Below, piece after piece: positions 15,968-24,496 of a stretch of DNA of 44,026 nt. A program made the translations under genes and the position numbers. The notes under the pieces were generated by a model that was not told the origin of the DNA, searched no databases, and saw nothing but the letters and a program-made list of their open reading frames with translations. The DNA is from an uncultured Collinsella sp. Its GTDB lineage: Bacteria; Actinomycetota; Coriobacteriia; Coriobacteriales; Coriobacteriaceae. Position 1 is the stretch's first letter; every line of letters starts with the position of its first letter. Where the stretch lies: the NCBI GenBank assembly GCA_900543025.1, contig UQPP01000015.1:1-44026 (forward strand), read 5' to 3'.

Positions 15968-17728
15968 GTGGCCGACCAGGACATCAAGATGCTCATCGAG
16001 CGCATTATGGCCGAGGCCCGGACCCATCAGTCTGCTCGCTTCTCAAACGAAGTCTATGCTGACGAGCCGATTCTCAAAACCGGTCGTCAGATGCAGAATT
16101 GCCTTCCCGACCAGTACCGCAAGATGCGCGAGATATCGCGCTGGCAGGATGACCCCAAAGGCGGCGCGGGTCGCTGGCTTTCGGAAGCCGAGCTTTTCTA
16201 CCGCCAAGGCCTGCTGATGGCCGATTTTGAGGACGATTGCCCCTATAACGGCACCTTTAAGTCGTACTTCCCAACCTACAACGCTATGAGCGATCGCCAG
16301 CTGCGCGGGTACTTTACCTGGCGCGCCCAAGTGCGCCGCGGAACCGTCGAGGAAACGTCTACGTCCTTTGCCTTCCTGTACCTCTATGAGCTGATCTGCG
16401 GCATTGGCGTAGATGACCCACTTGATGGTTTTAAAAAGATCAAGGCTTTTTGGGATGCCTATCGTGCCTTCGAGCCCGGCATCGACCGGTTTGCACGCGT
16501 GTGGTTGCAAGATTACGCCGTGTTCCACGGGCTCGACCCCGAGCTGCTTCGCGACTCTAAAACCGTCGCATTCGACAACGCCCTCATCGAACTGCGGCGT
16601 GCGGCGCGAGGTCTTGCGCCCGCGCCGGCGCCGTCGGACCTGCCGCCTGCGCGTCGCAAGACCTCCGAGCCCACGCTCCCTCTTCCGCCCGACGAGGCAG
16701 GCGAGGAGCGACTCATGACCGCTATAAACGCCCTCTCCACGTACAACCTGAATAACTCACGGCTCGACCGTTCCCACCATCGCGACCTGCGCCACGTGGC
16801 ATGCGCCGTGTATGTCCGTATGGCGCGCTACTATGACACGCACCGAAAGACCGGCATCGTAGCGAGCTTGTTTGGGGAGGAGACGGCCATGCCCTACACC
16901 ATGTTTGCCTCGGCCGTGTTCTTTGCGCCCGAGCGCCACGAGGACTGCGAATATCGCCTGGACCCCATTCACATCTATCGCTGCCAAAATGGCTTTTGGG
17001 AATGCATGCGCATCCACGGCAGCAGACAAAAAAGTAGCAAGCTCGGTGAGATGATGCGCGCCTGCGACCAACGCCTGCGCCTGGCCCTAGACCCCACCCA
17101 TCCCCTAAAGGAGGAGAAGGTCCCCAAATATCTGGCCAAGATCATCGATGACGAGATCGTGGCATGGCTTTCGTGGGACGCCGCGCACCAGCCTGTCAAG
17201 ATCGATATCGATTTGAGTCAGCTGGGGCACATTCGGAGCGCCGCCGCGCAAACGCGTGAAGCGCTTTTGATTGATGAGGAGCGCGAGGATGATGTGTCTA
17301 TGGAAGCCGAGGCGACGCTTATCGAGCAACCGAACACCGAGTCTGCGCCCAGCATGACCGCCGGACCTGGCGAGATGGCCACACGGCAAGACGAACCCGA
17401 CGAGCCGACTGTCTCCACCGAAGAGTTTGGCGTCGTGGCACCGCTCCTCGTGTCTGTGCCCGCGCCCGTAACGCCCGCGTCTGCCGAAGCTGCGAACAAA
17501 CTCGCGCCCGCCGCAGATGCCTTCCTTCGCGCGCTCCTCGAGCGGAACACGGCGCAGGCCACATTGGCGGCGGCACAGTCGGGCAAGAGTGAGGACATGC
17601 TCGTCGATAGCATCAACGAAGCGCTCTTTGACCTGGTGGGCGACACCGTTATTGAATTTGGCTCAGCAGGACCGCAGATTATCGAGGACTACGAAGCAGA
17701 CGTGAGAGGATACCTAGACCATGAGTGA
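15968..17728 (+). CDS. sngA: TerB-like protein of the Shango anti-phage system (SngA)
   Basis: This is a 586-residue protein with TerB N- and C-terminal domain character, as known from tellurite-resistance and phage-defence contexts. Residues about 60-200 (LFYRQGLLMADFEDDCPYNG, SYFPTYNAMSDRQLRGYF, FAFLYLYELICGIG) form the TerB_N segment. A long middle helical region follows, then a Glu/Pro-rich low-complexity linker (about 440-515) and an acidic C-terminal helical segment. In Shango the three proteins are a TerB-domain protein, an ATPase and a helicase, in this order, and protect against phages. Start GTG with a strong GGAGGGGAG upstream. The 3' end overlaps sngB by 8 bases. The mechanism is not known from sequence. 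Confidence 0.85.
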   Translation: MADQDIKMLIERIMAEARTHQSARFSNEVYADEPILKTGRQMQNCLPDQYRKMREISRWQDDPKGGAGRWLSEAELFYRQGLLMADFEDDCPYNGTFKSYFPTYNAMSDRQLRGYFTWRAQVRRGTVEETSTSFAFLYLYELICGIGVDDPLDGFKKIKAFWDAYRAFEPGIDRFARVWLQDYAVFHGLDPELLRDSKTVAFDNALIELRRAARGLAPAPAPSDLPPARRKTSEPTLPLPPDEAGEERLMTAINALSTYNLNNSRLDRSHHRDLRHVACAVYVRMARYYDTHRKTGIVASLFGEETAMPYTMFASAVFFAPERHEDCEYRLDPIHIYRCQNGFWECMRIHGSRQKSSKLGEMMRACDQRLRLALDPTHPLKEEKVPKYLAKIIDDEIVAWLSWDAAHQPVKIDIDLSQLGHIRSAAAQTREALLIDEEREDDVSMEAEATLIEQPNTESAPSMTAGPGEMATRQDEPDEPTVSTEEFGVVAPLLVSVPAPVTPASAEAANKLAPAADAFLRALLERNTAQATLAAAQSGKSEDMLVDSINEALFDLVGDTVIEFGSAGPQIIEDYEADVRGYLDHE

Positions 17729-19025
17729 TACCGCATCCGCAGCACCCCGCGTGCCCAAGCGCGTCGCCGCCGTCATTCTCAACTCGCTCAAGGGCGGCGT
17801 GGTCCCGCGCATCGGCCTTCCCTATATCACCGTGGGGCGCGAGGTCGAGATCCGTGCTCTGCTCACCGACCTGAGCCTCATCGCCGATGGCGGCGCAAGC
17901 TTCCGTTTCCTAGTCGGTCGCTACGGCGCCGGCAAGAGCTTTTTGCTCCAGACCATCCGCACGCACGCCATGGGCGAGGGATTCGTCGTCGCCGATGCCG
18001 ACTTATCCCCTGAACGCCGTCTGCAGGGCGGCCAGGGACAGGGCCTTGCCACCTACCGTGAGCTCATCCGCAACATATCGACCAAGACGCGCCCCGAGGG
18101 CGGTGCGCTCAACCTTATCCTGGATCGCTGGGTCGCCTCGTGTGCCGATGCCGACGAGTCTGCCGTCAATGCCCAACTGGCCCCACTCGAGGAAATGGTC
18201 CACGGCTTCGACTTCGCCCGCATGCTCCGCCGCTACCGCGCGGCCGTATCCGAGGGCGACGAAGAAGCTATGAGCCGCGTGACCAAATGGATTCGCGGCG
18301 AGTACCGCACCAAGAGTGAGGCACGCGCCGAGCTGGGCTCCTCGACCATCATCAGCGATGACGACTGGTACGACTACGTTAAGCTCATTGCGCGCTTTTT
18401 GGTCTGCAGCGGCTACAAGGGCATGCTGGTGCTCATCGACGAGCTCGTGAATCTGTATAAGATTCCCAACGCCATCACACGCCAATACAACTACGAGAAA
18501 ATCCTAACCATGTACAACGACACGCTCCAGGGCAAGGCGCAGTACCTGGGCATGATCATGGGCGGCACGCCAACCTCCATCGAAGACCGCCGCCGTGGCG
18601 TGTTCTCCTACGAAGCCCTGCGCAGCCGACTCGCTCAAGGCCGCTTTGCACGCGAGGATCTTAAGGACATGCTCGCGCCCATCATCCGCCTGCAGCCACT
18701 CACCTACGAGGAGTTGCTGGTGCTGATCGAAAAACTCATGCAGATTCATGCCGGATACTTTGGCTGGACGTCCACGCTTACCGAGAACGACTTGGTGGAC
18801 TTTCTCAAGATTGAGTTTGGCCGCGTGGGAGCCGATACGCACTTGACGCCGCGTGAGGTCATCCGCGACTTTATCGAGCTGCTCGATATCCTGTGCCAGA
18901 ATCCCGATGCAAATGTGGCCGAGCTGCTGCAAAGCGTCGGCGGCGACGCGTTGGCGCCGGCAGCCGCAACAGGCGACACCGGCACCGCAGACGGCGACCG
19001 CAACTTCGCCGAATTCACCATCTAA
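17721..19025 (+). CDS. sngB: P-loop ATPase (BrxD/DUF2791-like) of the Shango system (SngB)
   Basis: This is a 434-residue ATPase. The P-loop is GRYGAGKS at residues 66-73, followed by an acidic Walker B in LVLIDELVNLYKI (about 235-250) and a sensor-like MGGTPTSIEDRRRGV. The length and motifs match the DUF2791/BrxD family, which occurs in type 2 BREX and, separately, in Shango next to TerB and helicase genes. The absence of pglX/pglZ/brxC here argues against BREX. The helical C-terminal half likely contacts DNA or partners; the last 40 residues are Ala/Gly/Thr-rich. The ATG lies inside the end of sngA (8-base overlap). A GGGACAG-cored hairpin immediately follows the stop. Confidence 0.88.
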   Translation: MSDTASAAPRVPKRVAAVILNSLKGGVVPRIGLPYITVGREVEIRALLTDLSLIADGGASFRFLVGRYGAGKSFLLQTIRTHAMGEGFVVADADLSPERRLQGGQGQGLATYRELIRNISTKTRPEGGALNLILDRWVASCADADESAVNAQLAPLEEMVHGFDFARMLRRYRAAVSEGDEEAMSRVTKWIRGEYRTKSEARAELGSSTIISDDDWYDYVKLIARFLVCSGYKGMLVLIDELVNLYKIPNAITRQYNYEKILTMYNDTLQGKAQYLGMIMGGTPTSIEDRRRGVFSYEALRSRLAQGRFAREDLKDMLAPIIRLQPLTYEELLVLIEKLMQIHAGYFGWTSTLTENDLVDFLKIEFGRVGADTHLTPREVIRDFIELLDILCQNPDANVAELLQSVGGDALAPAAATGDTGTADGDRNFAEFTI

Positions 19026-19060
19026 CCTGCCAAAAAGGGACAGGTTTATTTTGGCAGGTT
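19024..19060 (+). repeat. Hairpin repeat between sngB and sngC with a GGGACAGG loop
   Basis: AACCTGCCAAAA (19024-19035) is the perfect reverse complement of TTTTGGCAGGTT (19049-19060); the loop holds GGGACAGGT. The hairpin starts on the last two bases of the sngB stop codon and is followed by TTATC. It could attenuate transcription into sngC, which otherwise has no promoter in view. Its design (arms of 12 bp around a GGGACAGG core) matches the element at 33134. Confidence 0.7.
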
Positions 19061-19141
19061 TTATCTGGGCAAACGCTGAGGCAGTAATGCAGCAAACCAT
19101 TGCCAGCCGCGTTGAGAAGTTCGTATTTGAGGGGAGGTCCC

Positions 19142-21586
19142 GTGAACGCCTTTGACCGATATGCTCCGTTTATCCAAGACTTCATCTACTCCCACGATTG
19201 GGAGAGTCTACGCTCTATCCAGGTTGCAGCAGCTGATGCCATCTTTAACACGCAAGATAATGTGCTCTTGACGGCATCCACAGCTTCCGGCAAAACCGAG
19301 GCAGCCTTCTTTCCCATCCTGACCGAGTTTTGGGAGAACCCGCCCGCGAGCGTGGGCGCCCTCTACATCGGCCCCCTCAAAGCGCTCATCAATGATCAGT
19401 TCGTCCGCCTCAACGACCTCTGCGAAGAGGCCGATATCCCTGTCTGGCACTGGCATGGCGATGTCTCGCAGTCGCACAAGGCTAAGCTCATTAAAAAACC
19501 GAGCGGCATCTTGCAGATTACACCCGAGTCACTCGAAGCGCTTTTAATCCATAAGCACATGGCGATCCCGCGCATGTTTTGCGACCTGCGTTATGTGGTC
19601 ATCGATGAGGTCCACTCGCTCATGCGCGGCGACCGTGGCGGGCAGACGCTCTGCCTTATCGAGCGACTCTCGCGCATGGCCGGCGTGCAGCCCCGCCGCA
19701 TTGGCCTTTCGGCCACCATCGGCGACCCCGAGCGCACGGGCGCATTTCTCTCACAGGGAACGGGGCGCGACTGCGTTATCCCCCGCTTTGAAGAACCACG
19801 CCGCGTGTGGCGTATCTCCATGGAGCACTTCTACAACTCAGGTCCCCAGGCACAGCAGCGGGGATTCGAGAGCACGGGTCCTCAAGAGGCCGAAGTGCTT
19901 GCGTGCGAGCGCATCGAGGCAGCGGCATCCGCGGCGCTGCCCGCCGGCGCCCAAGACATGCGTCACAGCGGACAGCTCACACAAGAGGAGCGCCGTCAAC
20001 GTCGTGAGCGGGCACAGGGCAAGGCCGCTCCCAAGGACCGCCAAGCTTCCTCGGCCCCCGAGGGCGAAGTCGACATCCCCCAAGCACCCGAACAGGCACT
20101 ACTCAACCCCACCGATACAGCACCAGACAACGCCGACCCCGGTATGGGATATATCTTTGAGCACACGCGCGGCCGAAAGTGCTTGGTCTTTGCCAACTCG
20201 CGCGAGGAGGCAGAGGCCGTATGCTCCATGCTGCGTAGCTACTGCGAGAGCCGGCACGAGCCCGACCGCTTCCTTATCCATCACGGCAACCTCTCGGCAT
20301 CGCTACGCGAGACGGCAGAAGAGCTCATGCGCGACGAGGAACAGGCACAGACAACCGTCACCACCTCCACGCTGGAGCTCGGCATTGATATCGGTCGCCT
20401 GGAGCGCGCGTTCCAGATCGATGCACCGTTTACCGTCAGCTCCTTTTTGCAGCGCATGGGGCGCACGGGACGCCGCGATCTTCCGCCCGAGATGTGGTTT
20501 GTCATGCGCGAGGAAGAGCCCGAACCGCGCACGATGATGCCTGAAACGATACCTTGGAAGCTCCTGCAGGGCATTGCGCTCGTACAACTCTATCGCGAGG
20601 AAAAGTGGGTCGAGCCGCCCGAGCTCGATCGACTCCCCTACAGTCTGCTCTATCACCAGACCATGTCGACGCTTGCCAGCACCGGAGAGCTCACGCCGGC
20701 AGAGCTTGCCCAGCGCGTGCTCACGCTCAGCTATTTCCATCGCATCTCGGCCGATGACTATCGCGTACTGCTGCGTCACCTCATTAAGATCGACCATATC
20801 CAAGTCACCGAGGGTGGCGGGCTCATCGTGGGTCTCGCGGGCGAGCGCATCATCAACAACTTTAAGTTCTACGCCGTGTTCCAGGAGAACGAGGAGTTTA
20901 CCGTTCGCAGCGAATCGGCCGAGCTGGGCACGATTGTCAACCCGCCACCACCTGGCGAGCGCATCGCCATCGCGGGCCATTGCTGGATCGTCGAGGAAGT
21001 GGACTGGAAGCGTCACACCGTCTTTGCCACGCAGGTCAAGGGCCGAGTGCCGGCCTACTTTGGCGACTGCCCCGGAGACATTAACACGCATGTGCTCGAG
21101 CGCATGCGCAAGGCGCTCAACGAGCACGCGGCGTATCCGTACCTTATGGGTAACGCGCGGGCCCGTCTGGCGCAGGCTCGCCATACGGCCGAGATTTCGG
21201 GTGCGGGGACCAAGCCGCTCATTAACCTGGGCGGCGACACCTGGGTGCTCTTCCCCTGGCTGGGCAGCTACGCCTTTTTGGCACTCGAGCGCATGCTCAA
21301 GATTAAGTGTGCCGCAGAGCTGGGCCTTCGCGGACTCGACCCATCACGCCCGTACTTTATGCAGTTTAAGATGAAGGCCGACGAGGAGACGTTCTTTGAG
21401 GCGCTCGCCGCCGAGGCCGAGAAGGACTTCGACCCCATCGACCTCGTCTATCCCGGCGAGGTGCCTTACTTTGATCGGTACGACGAATTCGTTCCAGAAG
21501 AGCTCGTGCGCAAGGGCTTTGCCGAAGGCGTGCTCGACATAGAGGGCATGAAGCAGCGTGTCCGCAGCTGGAGCGACCACGCCTAA
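19142..21586 (+). CDS. sngC: Lhr-like superfamily 2 helicase of the Shango system (SngC)
   Basis: This is an 814-residue SF2 helicase resembling BrxHI/Lhr core proteins. Motif I is TASTASGKT (44-52), the DEVH box is at 155-158, motif III LSATIGDP is near 190, and the second RecA lobe has TLELGIDIG and QRMGRTGRRDLPP. About residues 240-345 form a charged, Glu/Arg/Pro-rich insertion between the lobes (GQLTQEERRQRRERAQGK). The C-terminal part (about 480-814) has the winged-helix/Lhr-like extension with GLRGLDPSRPYFMQFKMKADEE. GTG at 19142 is used because GGGGAGG lies just upstream; earlier codons have no homology. Works with SngA and SngB in defence; likely ATP-dependent DNA translocation. Confidence 0.9.
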   Translation: MNAFDRYAPFIQDFIYSHDWESLRSIQVAAADAIFNTQDNVLLTASTASGKTEAAFFPILTEFWENPPASVGALYIGPLKALINDQFVRLNDLCEEADIPVWHWHGDVSQSHKAKLIKKPSGILQITPESLEALLIHKHMAIPRMFCDLRYVVIDEVHSLMRGDRGGQTLCLIERLSRMAGVQPRRIGLSATIGDPERTGAFLSQGTGRDCVIPRFEEPRRVWRISMEHFYNSGPQAQQRGFESTGPQEAEVLACERIEAAASAALPAGAQDMRHSGQLTQEERRQRRERAQGKAAPKDRQASSAPEGEVDIPQAPEQALLNPTDTAPDNADPGMGYIFEHTRGRKCLVFANSREEAEAVCSMLRSYCESRHEPDRFLIHHGNLSASLRETAEELMRDEEQAQTTVTTSTLELGIDIGRLERAFQIDAPFTVSSFLQRMGRTGRRDLPPEMWFVMREEEPEPRTMMPETIPWKLLQGIALVQLYREEKWVEPPELDRLPYSLLYHQTMSTLASTGELTPAELAQRVLTLSYFHRISADDYRVLLRHLIKIDHIQVTEGGGLIVGLAGERIINNFKFYAVFQENEEFTVRSESAELGTIVNPPPPGERIAIAGHCWIVEEVDWKRHTVFATQVKGRVPAYFGDCPGDINTHVLERMRKALNEHAAYPYLMGNARARLAQARHTAEISGAGTKPLINLGGDTWVLFPWLGSYAFLALERMLKIKCAAELGLRGLDPSRPYFMQFKMKADEETFFEALAAEAEKDFDPIDLVYPGEVPYFDRYDEFVPEELVRKGFAEGVLDIEGMKQRVRSWSDHA

Positions 21587-21612
21587 GACCCGTCTTTTTG
21601 GGACGGAGAGAC

Positions 21613-22491
21613 TTACTTGTCGTGAAGGACGGTGCCGAGGAAGTCGGTGTCGAAGGGCACAGCTTCGGCAAAGACATAGTCGCCGTCGCTGGCGATGAGC
21701 AGGTAGTTCTCCTCGCCGCCGAACTCCGCATCGCCGCATGGGACCACCCAGGCGTGGGCGAATACCTCGAGTGCCGCGGCAACGCAATCGCGCAGGAACG
21801 TCACGTCGCTCCCCCTGTTCGCACTCACGATATTGGCAACATAGATGCCCCCGGGGTTCAGGCTGCCTCGCACCAAACGCAATGCCTCAACCGTCGCCAG
21901 CTCGCGTACGGGCTCGGCACCGCCAAAGCAATCGCTCACGACCACGTCGTAGCGACGATGGCCCACACTCGTCACGCCCAGATACGAGCGAGCCTCAGCG
22001 GTAATCACTCGCAGGCGATCGCCCACCGTGCGCTCCAGCTCGTCCAGGTAGAACCAACGGCGCGCCAGGCGCGTAATCTCGGCATCGTACTCAACGACGT
22101 CCATGCGCAAGCTCTCGTGCGACATCAGTGCAAACTTGGGATAGGCAAACCCGCCGCCGCCCAGCATGAGCATACGGTCGATACCATGCCCGTAAGCATC
22201 ACGCATTGCGTCCTCAGCCTCAAACACGTCGTCAAACGCGCGATAGTACGCAAAGACGGGCTCCGCCCAACGCTCGCCAACGTAGCTTGCGCTTTGGTAA
22301 ACGCCGCCTTGCACCAATACACGGACTTCGTCGCCGCCCTCATCGTGCACGCGTTTCACACGCGCCAACCCATTGCGGGTTCGCGCAACCTGCAGACAGG
22401 CAGCACGGACAGCGACAGCGGCCGCGCCAAGCGCCGCGGCCCCCAGAGCAACGCCGGCAACGACGCCGGCAGAAACACTCGGCTTGTTCAT
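21613..22491 (-). CDS. Spermidine-synthase-like methyltransferase-fold protein
   Basis: A hydrophobic N-terminus (about 6-30, Ala/Gly/Val-rich) is followed by a SpeE-type Rossmann domain: MLMLGGGGFAYPKFAL, MDVVEYDAEITRLARRWF, RLRVITAEARSYLG and YDVVVSDCFGGAEP. The canonical polyamine-site residues of true spermidine synthases are not clearly retained (VSDCFGG in place of DSTDPxGP), so it is best called spermidine-synthase-like. The start abuts the Elp3 stop with no spacer, so it is coupled to Elp3. The N-terminal helix suggests membrane association. It ends convergently with sngC (26 bases apart), with only a weak T-rich hairpin between. Confidence 0.8.
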   Translation of the reverse strand: MNKPSVSAGVVAGVALGAAALGAAAVAVRAACLQVARTRNGLARVKRVHDEGGDEVRVLVQGGVYQSASYVGERWAEPVFAYYRAFDDVFEAEDAMRDAYGHGIDRMLMLGGGGFAYPKFALMSHESLRMDVVEYDAEITRLARRWFYLDELERTVGDRLRVITAEARSYLGVTSVGHRRYDVVVSDCFGGAEPVRELATVEALRLVRGSLNPGGIYVANIVSANRGSDVTFLRDCVAAALEVFAHAWVVPCGDAEFGGEENYLLIASDGDYVFAEAVPFDTDFLGTVLHDK

Positions 22492-24399
22492 CTAGAGCTC
22501 CTTTTGCAGATAAAGGCCATGGTCATAAAATCCAAGATGACGATAGTACTCACGTGTGCCAATCGCGCTAATCACGTTGATACGCGCATAACCCGCATCC
22601 CGGGCAATCTCGCACGCACGCTCTACGAGCAAACGCCCCAACCCGTGATGCTGCGCCGCCTGGCCTTGATCGCCCACGCGCGCCGCCATGCCATACACGT
22701 GAACCTCGCGAATCATCGCCTCGTCCGACACCGTCGGCAACTCGTCCGCATGCGCGGCAACAAACGCGCGGTCGGGCAGCGACAGGCGCAAAAAGCCCGC
22801 GATTTTGCCCTGCGGTGTCACCCACTGCAAAAAGCGCTCGTGCGTCACCGGCGTCTCGTACGCCACTTCCTCGTCAAGGGTCAACTCGTCCAGGTCGGCG
22901 CCCGCCGTGCTGATCTCGCGATAGCGAATCTCACGCACCGTCGCACCGTCACCCCGAGCAGCCAGGCGGTTCTCAACGAGCTGGCGCAGGTTGGGTTTCT
23001 TGTTGCCCACCATGATGTCGTCGGAGCTAAAGTCGCGGATCATGCGACTGATGCGGCAGAACGCCGGCGTCACCACGATGTCGTCGGCCAACACATCGAG
23101 CAGCTCTTCCTCGGTATAGGGACGCCACTCGCCGCGCTCATAGCAGCCCACCAGACGCGAGCCCTCGATGAGCGCGCACGGGTAGACCTTGACCTCGTCG
23201 GGCATAAAGGCCCCTTCGGTCATAAAGCGCTCGTAGTCGCGCTTGTCCCCCTCGGGTGTGGCGCCCAGCAAGTTGAGCATAAAATGCGCGTGGATCTTAA
23301 AGCCAAACAGACGCGCAAGCGAAAACGCCCGCTCGATCTGCGCCACCGAAATGCGACGCTCGTTGATATCGAGCAGGTGCTGGTCGAGGCTCTGGATGCC
23401 CATCTGAATCTTGGTGCAGCCCAGACGACGAATGAGCGTGAGCGCCTGTGGCGTCACGGCATCGGGGCGGGTCTCGATAACGAGCCCCACCACGCGATGC
23501 TTCGCCGTCTCGTTGATGCGCTGCTGACGCTCAAGCTCCTCCATCGTTTCCGTCTGCCACTCGGCAGCCTCGCCCCATGGCGTACCGGGGCCGTACAGAC
23601 GACGCACTGCGCGGTTATAGCCACCAACGACAGCATCCACACGCCCCTGCTCGTCGGCAACGCCGCTCGCAAGCTCGGCCTCGTCGGTCGCAATGCCGGC
23701 AGCCCGATAGCGCTCGCGGCGCTCTGTTACCACCGGCGGCAGGGCATCGGCGGGAGCGTCATCGAGCAGGCGCCCTGCCTCGGCACGGCTGATGCCCGGA
23801 CGCGCCAACATGGGGTTTGCCGCCACACCGGCGACGGCATCGTCATTGAGCGCACGGAAAAGCTCCGACATAAACCACGTCTGATACCCTTGCGGATAGT
23901 CGCTCCAGGTACCGCCGAGCACAATGAGCTCTATCTTGTCGGTCGCATGTCCCATCTGCGAAAGCGCGGTCAGACGAGCGCTCACCTGCAGATACGGGTC
24001 GAAGCAGTTTTGCTCCGCACGGGCGCACGCCGGCTCGGCGTGCAGATAGCTTTTGGGCATGCGCAGATCGTTGGGGCAAAACAGGCAATCGCCCGAGCAT
24101 GGCCAGGGCTTGGTAATGACGGTAATGGTCGCCACGCCCGAGGCCGTTCGGCGCGGCTTCATACGCAGGACCTGCAGCAGTTGACGCTCCAGATCGGAAT
24201 CGACATTCCACGCAGCCCACCGAACCGGCTCCTCACGTTTAACCCGCTGGTAGAACGGCAGCAGACGGCGCTTGGCCAAATCGCGTTTGTCGGCACCCTC
24301 ACGGCGCGCCTCGGCATGTATCAGTTTGACGAGCGCTTTGTCGTCCACGGTCTCGCCGCGACGCAGAGCCTCGAGTATGTTCAAGATAATCTGTTCCAT
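22492..24399 (-). CDS. Elp3-family radical SAM / GNAT tRNA-modifying protein
   Basis: This is a 635-residue Elp3-type protein, expected to act on wobble U34 of tRNA by combining radical SAM and acetyl-CoA chemistry. The cluster motif is C101-x3-C105-x2-C108 in PWPCSGDCLFCPND, followed by ELIVLGGTWSDYPQGYQTWF and TRPDAVTPQALTLIRRLGC, and the terminal GNAT domain (about 540-635) with the acetyl-CoA loop GLGRLLVERACEIARDAG. An Ala/Arg-rich insertion of about 80 residues (near 180-260) lengthens it relative to typical homologues (about 540-560). ATG at 24399; the DNA upstream holds a terminator for the preceding minus-strand operon. Bacterial Elp3 function is not established for most members; the family call is firm, the tRNA role inferred. 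Confidence 0.9.
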   Translation of the reverse strand: MEQIILNILEALRRGETVDDKALVKLIHAEARREGADKRDLAKRRLLPFYQRVKREEPVRWAAWNVDSDLERQLLQVLRMKPRRTASGVATITVITKPWPCSGDCLFCPNDLRMPKSYLHAEPACARAEQNCFDPYLQVSARLTALSQMGHATDKIELIVLGGTWSDYPQGYQTWFMSELFRALNDDAVAGVAANPMLARPGISRAEAGRLLDDAPADALPPVVTERRERYRAAGIATDEAELASGVADEQGRVDAVVGGYNRAVRRLYGPGTPWGEAAEWQTETMEELERQQRINETAKHRVVGLVIETRPDAVTPQALTLIRRLGCTKIQMGIQSLDQHLLDINERRISVAQIERAFSLARLFGFKIHAHFMLNLLGATPEGDKRDYERFMTEGAFMPDEVKVYPCALIEGSRLVGCYERGEWRPYTEEELLDVLADDIVVTPAFCRISRMIRDFSSDDIMVGNKKPNLRQLVENRLAARGDGATVREIRYREISTAGADLDELTLDEEVAYETPVTHERFLQWVTPQGKIAGFLRLSLPDRAFVAAHADELPTVSDEAMIREVHVYGMAARVGDQGQAAQHHGLGRLLVERACEIARDAGYARINVISAIGTREYYRHLGFYDHGLYLQKEL

Positions 24400-24411
24400 G
24401 TCCCCATTGTA

Positions 24412-24449
24412 AAGGCAAAGGCGCCGAAGCCCGTCACGGCTCCGGCGCC
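24412..24449 (-). terminator. Intrinsic terminator after the DUF4097/XRE operon
   Basis: On the minus strand GGCGCCGGAGCC and GGCTTCGGCGCC pair (one mismatch) around a 6-nt loop and are followed by TTTGCCTTT. It lies 48 bases past the end of the DUF4097 gene and just before the elp3 start. Confidence 0.8.
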
Positions 24450-24496
24450 TCCATCAAAGAGCATGCCTATATGTACCGATCTCCGAAAACCGCATG

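Noticed and set aside
17721..21586. BREX type 2 locus, suggested by BrxD- and BrxHI-like proteins
   Set aside because: No pglX, pglZ, pglW or brxC is present, and the TerB gene directly in front fits Shango better.
21586..21613. Bidirectional terminator between sngC and the spermidine-synthase-like gene
   Set aside because: The only pairing is five base pairs around a T-rich loop; too weak to call.
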